Program-made: the position numbers and the translations under genes
NCBI RefSeq assembly: GCF_000022025.1
Contig: NC_011886.1
Coordinates: 434,001-498,000, forward strand
DNA: 64,000 nt
Direction of reading: 5' to 3'
From: Pseudarthrobacter chlorophenolicus A6
Lineage (GTDB): Bacteria; Actinomycetota; Actinomycetes; Actinomycetales; Micrococcaceae
In this document: positions 8,297 through 17,874 of the stretch, one piece after another
Position numbering within the stretch: the stretch's first letter is position 1
How the letters are laid out: each line of letters opens with the position of its first letter
The notes under the pieces: model-generated
What the model was told of the DNA's origin: nothing
Databases searched by the model: none
What the model saw: only the letters and a program-made list of their open reading frames with translations

Positions 8297-9556
8297 TCAG
8301 GCGGGTTGGGCCACCTGGGAGGCCGCATGTTCCCGGGCGAAGCTGCCCAACCAGTGCGCGCTCTCCTTGGGGGTGCGCTCCTGGGTGGTGCGGTCTACGG
8401 CGATCAGTCCGAACTTGGGCCGGTACCCGAACACCCATTCGTAGTTGTCGAATGCTGTCCAGGCGATGTACCCGCCCACTTCGATGCCGTCGGCAAGGCA
8501 GGACGCGACGCCCTCGACTGCGGTCTGCAGGTAGGCCAGCCGCTGGGTGTCATCTTCCGTGGCCAGGCCGTTTTCCGTGACGATTACCGGGATACCCGCT
8601 ATCCGTGCTGCCTCCCGGATGGTCGCTTCCAGGCCCTGCGGGTAGATTTCCTCACCCATCTGGTTGGTTTCCACGCCATCCGGCGCCGGGGCGTGGCCTT
8701 CGGGGCCGTACACCGTGCGGCCATACGTCTGGATGCCCACAAAATCGTCGCCACGGGAAGCTTCAAGGAACCGTTCATTGACGTCGCGGCGCACCTTGTC
8801 AGCAATCGCTTCGCCGCCAGGGATGGACTGGATGTCGGAATTGGCGAGTGTCCAGCCCACCCGCAGGTCCGGGCGGTGCGCCTTGATCACGGCGGTAGCG
8901 GCCTGGTGCGAGGCCAGCTTCACGGCGAACCCGGCCTCAGTGGAGCAGAACTGGAACGGGGCAACGCTGCTCGGGTCAACGCCCAGGCGTTCCGCTGCGG
9001 CGGCCCAGACGGGTACGGATCCGCGGTTTTCCGGGGCTTCCCCGCCAATGCCGAAGGACTCCAGGAGCCAGGGCAGGTTGGGTTCGTTCAGCGTGCAGGC
9101 GACGCCGATGAGGTGGCCCAGGTGAGTCATGGCGCGGTCGCAGTACCGGGCAAACAGCTCTGCCGTGCGGGCCCCCTCCCACCCGCCGGACTGCAGCAGC
9201 CACAGCGGTGAGGCGAAGTGGTGGAACGTCACCACCGGGGTGAGCCCGTGCTCGACGCAGGCCTCCAGGACACGCTTGTAATGGTCCAGCGCGGCCACGG
9301 AGAACTGGCCTTCGGCCGGTTCGATCCGTGCCCACTCGAGGGAGAAGCGGTAGCTGGTGAAGCCCAGCTCCGCAATCAGGGCAATGTCCTCGCGGTAGCG
9401 GTGGTAGTGGTCCACAGCGTCTCCGGACGGCTCAGAAAACATGCTCCCGGGCAGCTGCTCCAGGAACCAGGTATCGCTGTTGACGTTGTTGCCTTCCACC
9501 TGGTGGCCCGCGGTGGCCACGCCCCAAAGGAAGTCCTGCGGAAACTGGTTGGTCAT
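8297..9556 (-). CDS. GH1 family beta-glucosidase
   Basis: Retaining beta-glucosidase of glycoside hydrolase family 1, 419 residues, cytosolic. N-terminal FLWGVATAGHQVEGN is the family signature. CTLNEPN carries the acid/base Glu and VIVTENG the nucleophile Glu; TAFDNYEWVFGY supplies the usual aglycone-site Trp/Glu. The ATG at 9556 has AGAGGA upstream. It is divergent from the ABC transporter/rhamnosidase operon, and the two share the 217-base promoter region with an operator-like element. In this setting it probably removes glucose from rhamnosyl-glucosides or flavonoid glucosides after rhamnosidase action. Confidence 0.93.
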   Translation of the reverse strand: MTNQFPQDFLWGVATAGHQVEGNNVNSDTWFLEQLPGSMFSEPSGDAVDHYHRYREDIALIAELGFTSYRFSLEWARIEPAEGQFSVAALDHYKRVLEACVEHGLTPVVTFHHFASPLWLLQSGGWEGARTAELFARYCDRAMTHLGHLIGVACTLNEPNLPWLLESFGIGGEAPENRGSVPVWAAAAERLGVDPSSVAPFQFCSTEAGFAVKLASHQAATAVIKAHRPDLRVGWTLANSDIQSIPGGEAIADKVRRDVNERFLEASRGDDFVGIQTYGRTVYGPEGHAPAPDGVETNQMGEEIYPQGLEATIREAARIAGIPVIVTENGLATEDDTQRLAYLQTAVEGVASCLADGIEVGGYIAWTAFDNYEWVFGYRPKFGLIAVDRTTQERTPKESAHWLGSFAREHAASQVAQPA

Positions 9557-9640
9557 GTGGTTCCTCTCGTGATGGGGGCCGGCCAGGCGGCCCCCAGGCG
9601 TCTCTGCCTTCATCCATCCTGTCCGTCCGCGTGACGCCCG

Positions 9641-9666
9641 CCACAATACTTTTTCAATCAATGACA
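9641..9666. promoter_or_regulatory. Operator-like element, GH1/ABC divergent region
   Basis: CCACAATACT followed by TTTTCAATCAATGACA. Compared with 26959-26984, in front of the second GH78 gene, 21 of 26 bases agree without gaps. It lies between the GH1 start and the ABC-transporter start. The right part resembles TTTTCA(T)TCA(A/G)TGA elements at 44961 and 51568. The binding protein is not known; the IclR product is one candidate. Confidence 0.5.
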
Positions 9667-9773
9667 TTTTCATGTCTGCCCCCGAGGGCCCCGGCCGATT
9701 CTTGAAAGGTGCCGGACACCACCGGCCCCCTTTCTTTCCGTTGCAGTCACCGAAGAATGCGAAGGCGCACCCG

Positions 9774-11327
9774 ATGAAACTCCTGACCACCACAGCCCGC
9801 GGCAGTGCTGCCGTCCTGACCGGCGCCCTGCTGATGGGCTCCCTGGCCGCCTGTGGCGGCGGCAGCCAGCAGGCGGCCACCGTGGACAAGTCCACCCTGA
9901 CCATCGGCGTCGAAAGCGACTCGGCGTCCTTCGGCTACGATCCCATCCGCGTGGCCGACGCCCAGCGCCAGTTCATGGAAGGCCTTTACGACACCCTCCT
10001 GGACCTCCAGCCGGACGGAACGGCCGGGCCCGGCCTGGCCACGAAGTTCGACTACAACGCAGACAGCACCGTCCTCACCCTGACCCTCAAGGACGGCGTC
10101 ACGTTCACTGACGGTTCCACCCTGGACGCCGCCCTGGTCAAGGCGAACTTCGACCGCCGCACCGACACCGCCCTCAGCACCTACTCGGCCATCGCCAAAG
10201 GCGGCGCGCAGGAAATCGCAAGCGTCGACGTCGTGAGCCCCACCCAGGTGGCCATCACCTTCGCCAAGCCGCAGCCCGGCTTCGAGAAGAACCTCACCTC
10301 AACCATGGGCATGATCGTGGGCAAGACGGGCGTCGCCGACACCGCCAGCCTCGCCACCACGCCCGACGGCTCGGGCCCCTACACCCTTGACCCGTCCACG
10401 GTGAAGGGCAACAAGTACGTGATGGTCAAGAACGAGAAGAACGACGACGCTGCGGACTATGCGTACAGCAAGATTGTCTTCAACGTCATCATGGATCCGC
10501 AGGCCCGCGCCAACGCCCTGGTTTCAGGCCAGGCCGACGTGGCCCAGCTGACCTCGCCCACCGTTGACTTCGCCAAGTCCAAGGGCGTGGGGGTGTCCCG
10601 GATCGGCGGCACTGTGCAGACTATGGTCTCGTTCGACAAGACCGGCAAGACCGCCCCGGCGTTCGCCAGCGAAAAGGTCCGCCAGGCCATCCAGTACGCC
10701 ATCAACCGCCAGGCCCTGGTGGATGCGCTGCACAAGGGTGACATCCCCACCTGGAATGCCCTCCCCAAGGACTCGGCCGGCTTCACCGCGGACCTGGAAA
10801 AGACGTTCGCCTACAACCCGGAAAAGGCCAAGAGCCTGCTGGCAGAGGCCGGCTACCCCAACGGCTTCGAGTTCACCATCATCGCCGGCGCCCAGACCCA
10901 GACCGACCTGCAGGCCGTCCAGAAGGACCTCGCCGCCGTCGGCATCACCATGAATGTGAAGATGGCCGCCTCCACCGATGAGGCGTTCGCCGCCGTTGCC
11001 ACCACCCCGCTGGGCTACGCACCGCTCGGCTGGGACAACCCGATCGGCCTGATGTACGGCGCCATCCTCAACGGTTTCACCAACGTCCAGAAGGCCACCG
11101 ACGATCAGCTGAGCGCTGCCACCGGCGAAGCTGCCGCGGCCAAGGACGACGCCGCCAGGAAGACGGCGCTGACCAAGATGAACACCCGCCTGGTGGAGTC
11201 CGGCTGGCTGATCCCGCTGTTCGAATCGCTGTCCAACTGGGGCTACAACACCAAGAAGGTCCAGGAAGTCCAGTTCGCAGGCACCAACGCCTACCCGCTG
11301 CTCTCTTCCTACAAGCCCACCAACTGA
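9774..11327 (+). CDS. ABC transporter substrate-binding lipoprotein (peptide/opine/sugar type)
   Basis: Extracellular solute-binding protein of family 5 (DppA/OppA-like), 517 residues. A signal peptide with lipobox (GSLAACGGG) starts the protein, so it is membrane-anchored by lipidated Cys. The mature part shows the family pattern: LTIGVESDSASFGYDP, ATKFDYNADSTVLTLTLKDGVTFTDG, KVRQAIQYAINRQALVDALHKG and YNPEKAKSLLAEAGYPNGFEF. GAAGG precedes the ATG at 9774. It is first in an operon with two permease domains, two ATPases and a rhamnosidase, and divergent from a beta-glucosidase. That context suggests an oligosaccharide or plant glycoside as ligand rather than peptides. Confidence 0.92.
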   Translation: MKLLTTTARGSAAVLTGALLMGSLAACGGGSQQAATVDKSTLTIGVESDSASFGYDPIRVADAQRQFMEGLYDTLLDLQPDGTAGPGLATKFDYNADSTVLTLTLKDGVTFTDGSTLDAALVKANFDRRTDTALSTYSAIAKGGAQEIASVDVVSPTQVAITFAKPQPGFEKNLTSTMGMIVGKTGVADTASLATTPDGSGPYTLDPSTVKGNKYVMVKNEKNDDAADYAYSKIVFNVIMDPQARANALVSGQADVAQLTSPTVDFAKSKGVGVSRIGGTVQTMVSFDKTGKTAPAFASEKVRQAIQYAINRQALVDALHKGDIPTWNALPKDSAGFTADLEKTFAYNPEKAKSLLAEAGYPNGFEFTIIAGAQTQTDLQAVQKDLAAVGITMNVKMAASTDEAFAAVATTPLGYAPLGWDNPIGLMYGAILNGFTNVQKATDDQLSAATGEAAAAKDDAARKTALTKMNTRLVESGWLIPLFESLSNWGYNTKKVQEVQFAGTNAYPLLSSYKPTN

Positions 11328-11335
11328 TCCAACCC

Positions 11336-11368
11336 GCCCGGCGCCTCCTGTCGAAGGAGGCGCCGGGC
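11336..11368 (+). promoter_or_regulatory. Perfect 14-bp intra-operon hairpin
   Basis: GCCCGGCGCCTCCT (11336-11349) and its exact complement AGGAGGCGCCGGGC (11355-11368) enclose a five-base loop. It starts eight bases after the binding-protein stop and ends just before the permease ribosome site. There is no T-run, so it is more likely to protect the upstream mRNA or attenuate read-through than to terminate fully; ABC operons often produce excess binding protein in this way. Confidence 0.75.
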
Positions 11369-11389
11369 AAGACCAACGGAGGTCACCCC

Positions 11390-12331
11390 ATGGCATTGTT
11401 CGTTGCCAAGCGCCTGCTCATGGCGCTCGCCACGGTGCTGGTGGTCGCGGTGCTGGCGTTCCTGCTGGTGCACGCGATGCCCGGCAGCCCGGGAGCTGTT
11501 TCGCTCGGCGCCGGCGCCTCCCAGGACGCGATCGACCAGCTCAACCAGCAGCTCGGCTGGAACGATCCGCTGTTCTCCCAGTTCTTCCGCTGGCTGGGCG
11601 ACGCGGTCCAGGGCAACCTGGGCGTTTCGCTGATTGACGGCCGCTCCGTCAGTGCCGACCTGGCGGACCGCCTGCCGGTGACGGCGTCCCTGGCCGCCGG
11701 TGCCACGGTCCTCAGCGCCATCCTCGGCATCGCCCTGGGCGTCACCGCAGCGGTCCGCGGCGGCCTCCTGGACCGGGCCATTGGCGGGTTCGTGGGACTC
11801 CTCGTGGCCCTGCCGGCGTTCTGGGTGGGCATCATCCTGGTCTACCTCCTCGCCGTCCAGTCCTCGGTCTTCCCGGCCACCGGCTACGTCCCGTTCGAGG
11901 TTTCGCCGCAGGACTGGGCGCTGTCCCTGGCACTGCCGGTGATCACCCTGGCCGTGGGCGGCGCCGCGTTCATTGCCCGCCAGACCAGGGCCTCCATGCT
12001 CGAGGCGCTGCAGCAGGAACACATCCGCACCCTGCGCGCCACGGCCACCCCCACGTGGAAAATCCTCTACATCCACGCCCTGCGCTACGCGAGCCTGCCC
12101 ATCGTTGCCGGCATCGCCCTGCAGTTCATCGGCCTGTTCGGCGGTTCCGTGATCGCCGAGCAGCTGTTCGCCATGCCCGGCCTGGGCCAGGCCGTCCAGA
12201 CCTCCGTCAGCACCCACGACGCCCCTGCCGTACAGGGCGTGGTGGTGATCGCCACCGTGGTGGTGGTCGCCGTCAACCTGGTGCTTGAACTCGCCACCAA
12301 GTTCCTCGATCCGAAGTTGCGTGCCTCATGA
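11390..12331 (+). CDS. ABC transporter permease (DppB-like)
   Basis: Inner-membrane permease, 313 residues. It has an N-terminal membrane segment (LLMALATVLVVAVLAFLLVHAMPG), a periplasmic loop, five more membrane helices and the EAA-type cytoplasmic loop (LEALQQEHIRTLRATATP) that contacts the ATPase. Length and order match DppB/OppB. ACGGAGG lies in front of the ATG. Its last four bases overlap the next gene (ATGA), so the transmembrane subunits are made together. Partner of the fused permease/ATPase that follows. Confidence 0.92.
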   Translation: MALFVAKRLLMALATVLVVAVLAFLLVHAMPGSPGAVSLGAGASQDAIDQLNQQLGWNDPLFSQFFRWLGDAVQGNLGVSLIDGRSVSADLADRLPVTASLAAGATVLSAILGIALGVTAAVRGGLLDRAIGGFVGLLVALPAFWVGIILVYLLAVQSSVFPATGYVPFEVSPQDWALSLALPVITLAVGGAAFIARQTRASMLEALQQEHIRTLRATATPTWKILYIHALRYASLPIVAGIALQFIGLFGGSVIAEQLFAMPGLGQAVQTSVSTHDAPAVQGVVVIATVVVVAVNLVLELATKFLDPKLRAS

Positions 12332-14439
12332 TTCCCACAGTTGCCCCGTATCCCGCAGACGCGGACCAGGCAGGAAGTACGACGGCGGCAGGAGCCCCCG
12401 TGCCACGCTCCGGCAAGGCGGCACTCGCCAGGTTCTCCCGGCACCGGCTCTTTGGCTCACCGGGAGCCGTGGCCGGGATGCTCTGGCTGGCGGCCCTGGT
12501 CATCGCATCCCTGACCGCACCCCTGTGGCTGCCGTTCAAGACCGAGGACCAGGATTTCACCGCTGTCCTCTCCGGCCCCACCGCCGCCCACTGGCTGGGT
12601 ACCGACGAACTGGGCCGGGACATCCTCAGCCGCATTTTCGCTGCCGCCGCCGGCACCCTGGGGACCTCGCTGATCACGGTGATTGTCGGCGTCGGGCTGG
12701 GCACCCTCCTGGCCATGGCCGCGGCGGGCGCCGAGCGCACCGAAGCTGTCATCAGCAGGATCACCGAAATCATGATGTCCCTGCCGGGAACCGTGATCAT
12801 CCTGGCGGTGATCGGCGCGGTGGGAACCAACATTCCGCTCATCATGGCCATCCTGGGCGTCCTGATGTCCGCCGGCATCTACCGGGTCATCCTTGGCCAG
12901 GCCAAGTCCCTGCAGTCCCAGCTTTACGTTGACGCCGCCAAGGTGGACGGCCTCAGCCCGGTGGGCATCAGCGTCCGGCATGTCCTTCCCGGCCTGGCCA
13001 ACACCATCGTGGTGCAGGCGGCCCTGATTTTCGCCGTCGGCATGCTGATCCAGGCCGGCCTGGCATTCATCGGGTTCGGCCCGCCCCTCCCGCAGCCCAG
13101 CTGGGGCGGCATGATCCAGGGTGCCTCGCAGCACGTCTACGACGCCCCGTGGATGATGGTTCCCACCGGTGCCGTCCTGGCGCTGACAGTCCTCTCCGCC
13201 AACGCCATCGGCAACGCCCTGGGGAAGGCGCCCAACGCCGCCGCACCCCACCTTCCCTCGGCCGCGGCGCGGAGGCAGCGGGCCAAATCCGCCGCTGCGG
13301 TCGCCGCCGCCCCGGCACCCAACGACGCCGAGGCACAGGAGGCCACCGAAAACGGAACCCTCAGCGTCCGCAACCTGTCCGTCGGCGTGGACGGTACTGG
13401 TGCCGGTAAGGGTGTCGCCCTGGTCACCGGCGTCTCTTTCGACGTCGCCCCGGGCACCGTCCTGGGCCTGGTGGGCGAATCCGGCTGCGGCAAGACCATG
13501 ACGGCGTTGTCCCTGCTGGGCCTGCTCCCGTCCGGCGTCTCCGTCAGCGGCGGCCAGATCCGCTGGAACGGCAGGAACCTCGCCGCCGCAACGGACAAGG
13601 ACATGGAAGGCATCCGCGGCCGCGACATCGCACTGATCAGCCAGGAGCCCATGCGGGCCCTAGATCCCATGTTCACCGTGGGATACCAGCTCACCGCGGC
13701 CATCCGCCGGCTCCGCGGCATGGGCAAGGCCGAAGCGCGCACGGAGGCCCGGAACCTGCTGGAAAAGGTGGGCATCGTGGATGCCCAGCGCATCCTGAAA
13801 ACCTATCCGCACCAGATCAGCGGCGGGATGGCCCAGCGCGTGGCCATCGCCCTGGCCCTTTCCGGGCAGCCCCGGCTGCTGGTGGCGGACGAGCCCACCA
13901 CGGCCCTGGACGTCACAGTGCAGGCCGAGATCCTCTCCCTGCTCCGCGCCCTGGTCAAGGACACCGGCATGTCCGTGGTGATGGTGACCCACGACCTCGG
14001 CGTGGTAGCGGACATCTGCGACCAGGTGGCCGTGATGTACGCCGGCCAGGTGGTGGAGAACGGTAAGACCGCCGCCATCCTGGACAACCCGCGCCACCCC
14101 TACACCCTGGCCCTCCTGGCCGCGGACCCGCACGCCAACGACGCGGACAACATGCCCGAACGCCTCGCCACGATTCAAGGCCAGGTGCCCCAGCCCAAGG
14201 ACTGGCCCACCGGCTGCCGCTTCGCCGCCAGGTGTCAGTTCGCCGGCTCCGCCTGCACGGACCCCGTTCCGCTGCTGGCTTCCGGCACCGGCGAGGGCCT
14301 GGTGCGCTGCGTCAAGGCGGACCAGCTGGCAGTCGAAGGCATGGACTGGCTGGCCACCGACGTGCCAGCCGCCCGCCTCCTGCCGGTCAGCACAGCCACC
14401 CCCCAACACTCCACCGTCATCGAGAAGGACCTGGCATGA
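12328..14439 (+). CDS. Fused ABC permease (DppC-like) and ATPase (DppD-like)
   Basis: 703-residue fusion. Residues about 30-300 form a DppC-type permease (TDELGRDILSRIFAAAAGT; EAA-like loop VDAAKVDGLSPVGISVRHVL). An Ala-rich linker (about 305-340) leads into an ATPase with Walker A GESGCGKT, signature ISGGMAQR and Walker B LLVADEP, and a C-terminal Cys-containing OppD/F tail (GCRFAARCQFAGSACTDPVP). Separate genes are the rule in the Dpp/Opp family; such fusions occur in some actinobacteria. The reading frame is continuous, with no sign of a frameshift. ATGA overlaps join it to both neighbours. Confidence 0.92.
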   Translation: MIPTVAPYPADADQAGSTTAAGAPVPRSGKAALARFSRHRLFGSPGAVAGMLWLAALVIASLTAPLWLPFKTEDQDFTAVLSGPTAAHWLGTDELGRDILSRIFAAAAGTLGTSLITVIVGVGLGTLLAMAAAGAERTEAVISRITEIMMSLPGTVIILAVIGAVGTNIPLIMAILGVLMSAGIYRVILGQAKSLQSQLYVDAAKVDGLSPVGISVRHVLPGLANTIVVQAALIFAVGMLIQAGLAFIGFGPPLPQPSWGGMIQGASQHVYDAPWMMVPTGAVLALTVLSANAIGNALGKAPNAAAPHLPSAAARRQRAKSAAAVAAAPAPNDAEAQEATENGTLSVRNLSVGVDGTGAGKGVALVTGVSFDVAPGTVLGLVGESGCGKTMTALSLLGLLPSGVSVSGGQIRWNGRNLAAATDKDMEGIRGRDIALISQEPMRALDPMFTVGYQLTAAIRRLRGMGKAEARTEARNLLEKVGIVDAQRILKTYPHQISGGMAQRVAIALALSGQPRLLVADEPTTALDVTVQAEILSLLRALVKDTGMSVVMVTHDLGVVADICDQVAVMYAGQVVENGKTAAILDNPRHPYTLALLAADPHANDADNMPERLATIQGQVPQPKDWPTGCRFAARCQFAGSACTDPVPLLASGTGEGLVRCVKADQLAVEGMDWLATDVPAARLLPVSTATPQHSTVIEKDLA

Positions 14440-15443
14440 GCACCACAGTCACGGAACGCCCCGATTCCGCGCGTCCCCACGGCGCCACCCCGATGCTGGA
14501 GGTCAAGGAGCTGGTGGTCCGCTACGGCCGGGGCCGGAAGGCAGCCGCCGCGCCGGCCGCCGTCGACCACGTCAGCTTCAGCATCGCACCCGGTGAAACC
14601 GTGGGGCTGGTGGGGGAGTCCGGCTCCGGAAAGTCCACCATCGGCAAGGCGATCCTGGGCCTGCAGAAGGTCTCCGGCGGGTCCATCAGCTACCAGGGCA
14701 GGGACATCACCTCGGCCGGCGCCGGGCAGCGCCGGGCCCTCGGCGGCGAACTCAGGGCCGTGTTCCAGGACCCCAACTCTTCCCTGAACCCGCGCAACAC
14801 CGTGGGCACGTCCCTTGCGGAGCCGTTGTGGCTCCGAGGCGTCTCCGGCGCGGAGGCGAGAGCCAAGGCTGAAGACATGCTGGAACGTGTCGGCCTTCCG
14901 CGGGAGGCTGTGGACCGGTATCCCAGCCAGTTCTCCGGCGGGCAGCGGCAGCGCATCTCCGTGGCCCGGGCCCTGATCTGCGATCCCCAGCTGGTGGTCT
15001 GCGACGAAGCCGTCAGCGCCCTCGACCTCTCCACCCAGGCGCAGGTGCTCAACCTGCTGGCCGACCTCCGCGACGAGCGCGGCCTGAGCTACCTGTTCAT
15101 TGCCCACGACATCGCCGTGGTGCAGTTCCTGGCCCAGCGTGTGGTGGTGCTGTACCGCGGCGAGGTCATGGAAAGCGGACCGGCGGCGGCCGTCACGGAA
15201 AATCCGAAGCACCCGTTCACCCAAGCCTTGGTGGCCGCCTCGCCGGTGCCGCGGCCCGCCGAACAGGCCGCCCGGCGCGAGGCCCGCGAATCGCTCGGAG
15301 TCCGCACCGGCGCCGCGGCAGTGCCCGGTCCCGGCGGCTGCCCCTTCAGGCTCCGCTGCCCCCTCGCCACCGAGCTGTGCGCCACCGAACGCCCGGCGCT
15401 CCGGCGCGTGGGCACGGCGGACGTCGCCTGCCACTACGCCTGA
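14436..15443 (+). CDS. ABC transporter ATP-binding protein (DppF-like)
   Basis: 335-residue cytosolic ATPase. It shows Walker A GESGSGKST, Q-loop VFQDPNSSLNPRNTVG, signature FSGGQRQR, Walker B LVVCDEAVSALD and the H-loop YLFIAHD. The C-terminal OppF-type extension with GCPFRLRCPLATELC may bind an iron-sulfur cluster, as shown for some Dpp ATPases. The start overlaps the upstream stop (ATGA). With the fused subunit it completes a two-ATPase importer, and it is followed 68 bases later by the GH78 gene in the same direction. Confidence 0.92.
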   Translation: MSTTVTERPDSARPHGATPMLEVKELVVRYGRGRKAAAAPAAVDHVSFSIAPGETVGLVGESGSGKSTIGKAILGLQKVSGGSISYQGRDITSAGAGQRRALGGELRAVFQDPNSSLNPRNTVGTSLAEPLWLRGVSGAEARAKAEDMLERVGLPREAVDRYPSQFSGGQRQRISVARALICDPQLVVCDEAVSALDLSTQAQVLNLLADLRDERGLSYLFIAHDIAVVQFLAQRVVVLYRGEVMESGPAAAVTENPKHPFTQALVAASPVPRPAEQAARREARESLGVRTGAAAVPGPGGCPFRLRCPLATELCATERPALRRVGTADVACHYA

Positions 15444-15511
15444 CAGCTCCTGCGTTTCCACTGACCGAAACTCCCTTGACCCTGCTTCCACCAGAACGGA
15501 ACACTCCCTCC

Positions 15512-17803
15512 ATGACTTCAACCTCCTGGCTCGCCGCCATGATCACGCCCGAGCAGGACTTCGACGGCGCCCCGCTGCTCCGCAGGGAGTTCACCCTTGA
15601 TGATGGCCACGGCGCCGTGGCGAAGGCGACGCTGCGGGCCACGGCATTGGGTGTTTACGAGGCGTCCATCAACGGCGTCCCCGTGGGCCCGGACGTGCTG
15701 AGCCCGGGCTGGAGCTCCTACGAGTGGCGCCTCCGCTACCGCAGCTACGACGTCACCGCCGTCATCACGCCCACCAGCGTGATCGGCGTGGAATTGGGCA
15801 ACGGCTGGTACCGCGGGCGGCTGGCCTGGCACGGCCTGTCCAACCTGTACGGCAGCGAACTGGGATTCTTCGGGCAACTCGATATCGAGTTCGCGGACGG
15901 CCACGTGCAGACCGTCGCCTCGGACACCACCTGGCAGGCCGGCCCGTCCGCCACCACCGTCAACGACCTCTACGACGGCCAGACCATCGACGCCCGCAGG
16001 CTGCAGGCGGGCTGGGCGGAGCCCGGCTTCGCCCGGGATGGTGCGCAGGGCGCGGACTGGACCGGAGTGCGGGAGTTGGCGTTCGACGCCGGCCGGCTGG
16101 CTGAGCCGGTGGGCCCGCCCGTGGTGCGCACCGGCGTCGTGCGTCCCGTGGAAGTCTTTACCTCGCCAGGCGGGAAGACGCTGGTGGACTTCGGCCAGAA
16201 CCTGGTGGGCTGGCTGCGGTTCACCGTGCAGGGCGAAGCCGGCCGCACCATCACCGTCAGGCATGCCGAGGTGCTGGAAGACGGCGAACTGGGTGCCCGG
16301 CCGCTGCGCTCCGCGAAGGCCACGGACACGTTCATCCTCTCGGGCGGCCGGGATTCCTTCGAGCCCACCAAGACCTTCCACGGCTTCCGCTACGCCGAGG
16401 TGACCGGCTGGCCCGGAACCCTCACCGCGGATGACCTTGAGGCCGTGGTGGTCCACTCCTACCTGGAGCGCATCGGCACCTTCGAATGCTCCAACGACCT
16501 GGTCAACCAGCTGCACCGCAACATCGTCTGGGGCCTGCGCGGCAACTTCCTGGACCTGCCCACGGACTGCCCGCAGCGCGACGAGCGGCTCGGCTGGACG
16601 GGCGACATTGCCGTGTTCGCCCCCACCGCCGCCTACCTCTACGACGTCAAGGGCTTCCTGCAGGACTGGCTGCTGGACCTCGCCACGGAACAGAAAGCCC
16701 AGGACGGCCTGGTTCCCATCACCGTGCCGGATGTCCTGAAGTACTGCCCGCAGCCGGCTGAATTCCCGGCACCGGAATCCTCCGCGCTGTGGAGCGAGGC
16801 CTCGGTCTGGGTGCCGTGGGCCCTCTGGGAGGCCTACGGGGACCTCGGCGTGCTCCAGAAGCAGTACGAATCGATGGCCGCCCACACCCGCCGCGTCGAA
16901 GGCCTGCTCTCAGCCAACGGACTGTGGGACTCCGGTTTCCAGTTCGGCGACTGGCTGGACCCTGACGCCGCGCCGGACCAGCCGTGGGCAGCCAAGGCAG
17001 ACACCGCCGTCGTGGCCACCGCCTGCATGTACCGCACCGCTCGCCTCACTGCGCAGGCTGCCGGGCTGCTGGGAAAGCACGACGACGAAGCCCACTTCAA
17101 CGCGCTCGCCGCCCGGGTGCGGAACGCCTTCGCCGAGCACTACGTGGCGGCCAGCGGCACCATCCGCAGCGACTGCACCACCGTGTACGCGCTGGCCATC
17201 GCCTTCGACGTCCTGCTGACGCCCGAACTGCGGGAGTTCGCCGGGAACCGCCTGGCCGAACTGGTCAGGGACAACGGCTACCGGGTGTCCACCGGCTTCG
17301 CGGGAACCCCGTTCATCACGCACGCGCTGACGGACACCGGCCACGTAAACGAGGCGTACCGGCTGCTGCTGGAAGAGGGCTGCCCGTCCTGGCTGTATCC
17401 GGTCACCATGGGCGCCACCACCGTCTGGGAACGCTGGGACTCGATGCTCCCGGACGGCACCATCAATCCGGGCGAAATGACCAGCTTCAACCACTACGCC
17501 CTGGGCGCCGTGGCGGACTGGATGCACAAGGCCATCGGCGGCATCCGCCCGCTGGAACCCGGCTACTCCCGCGTGCTCATCCAGCCGCAGCCGGGGGAAG
17601 GGATCAGTTGGGCCAGGACGTCCCTGAAGACTCCGCATGGTGAGGTCCGCGCAGCCTGGACGCTCGACGGCGGGGAGTTCCGGCTTGAGGCGACCGTCCC
17701 CGACGGGGTTGCGGCCGACGTCGTCCTTCCGGACGGTTCCCGGCACGGCGTCACGGGCGGGACGCACCGTTTCGAAGCCCGGGTTGGCGTCCTGGTGAAC
17801 TGA
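15512..17803 (+). CDS. Alpha-L-rhamnosidase, GH78
   Basis: Inverting alpha-L-rhamnosidase of family GH78, 763 residues, no signal peptide. The N-terminal carbohydrate-binding beta-domain (ATALGVYEASINGVPVG, NGWYRGRLAW) is followed by VDFGQNLVGWLRF, then the catalytic (alpha/alpha)6 barrel with PTDCPQRDERLGWTGD, which holds the general acid, and late ATTVWERWDSM and SFNHYALGAVADWM motifs. It is shorter than the second GH78 in the window because the N-terminal Ig-like module is missing. The ATG at 15512 has only a weak ribosome site. Placed last in the ABC operon, it should cleave imported rhamnosides in the cytosol. Confidence 0.93.
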   Translation: MTSTSWLAAMITPEQDFDGAPLLRREFTLDDGHGAVAKATLRATALGVYEASINGVPVGPDVLSPGWSSYEWRLRYRSYDVTAVITPTSVIGVELGNGWYRGRLAWHGLSNLYGSELGFFGQLDIEFADGHVQTVASDTTWQAGPSATTVNDLYDGQTIDARRLQAGWAEPGFARDGAQGADWTGVRELAFDAGRLAEPVGPPVVRTGVVRPVEVFTSPGGKTLVDFGQNLVGWLRFTVQGEAGRTITVRHAEVLEDGELGARPLRSAKATDTFILSGGRDSFEPTKTFHGFRYAEVTGWPGTLTADDLEAVVVHSYLERIGTFECSNDLVNQLHRNIVWGLRGNFLDLPTDCPQRDERLGWTGDIAVFAPTAAYLYDVKGFLQDWLLDLATEQKAQDGLVPITVPDVLKYCPQPAEFPAPESSALWSEASVWVPWALWEAYGDLGVLQKQYESMAAHTRRVEGLLSANGLWDSGFQFGDWLDPDAAPDQPWAAKADTAVVATACMYRTARLTAQAAGLLGKHDDEAHFNALAARVRNAFAEHYVAASGTIRSDCTTVYALAIAFDVLLTPELREFAGNRLAELVRDNGYRVSTGFAGTPFITHALTDTGHVNEAYRLLLEEGCPSWLYPVTMGATTVWERWDSMLPDGTINPGEMTSFNHYALGAVADWMHKAIGGIRPLEPGYSRVLIQPQPGEGISWARTSLKTPHGEVRAAWTLDGGEFRLEATVPDGVAADVVLPDGSRHGVTGGTHRFEARVGVLVN

Positions 17804-17874
17804 CTCCCTGCCGCAGGCACCGGAGCAGTGGGTGTTCCCGCACCTCCAGCTGTACAACGATGTAGGCTGCCGGA

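Noticed and set aside
7153..8328. N-terminal extension of the membrane methyltransferase frame on the minus strand
   Set aside because: It runs antisense through the nucleoside-hydrolase gene; the GTG at 7152 with GGGGG upstream gives a complete family-sized protein.
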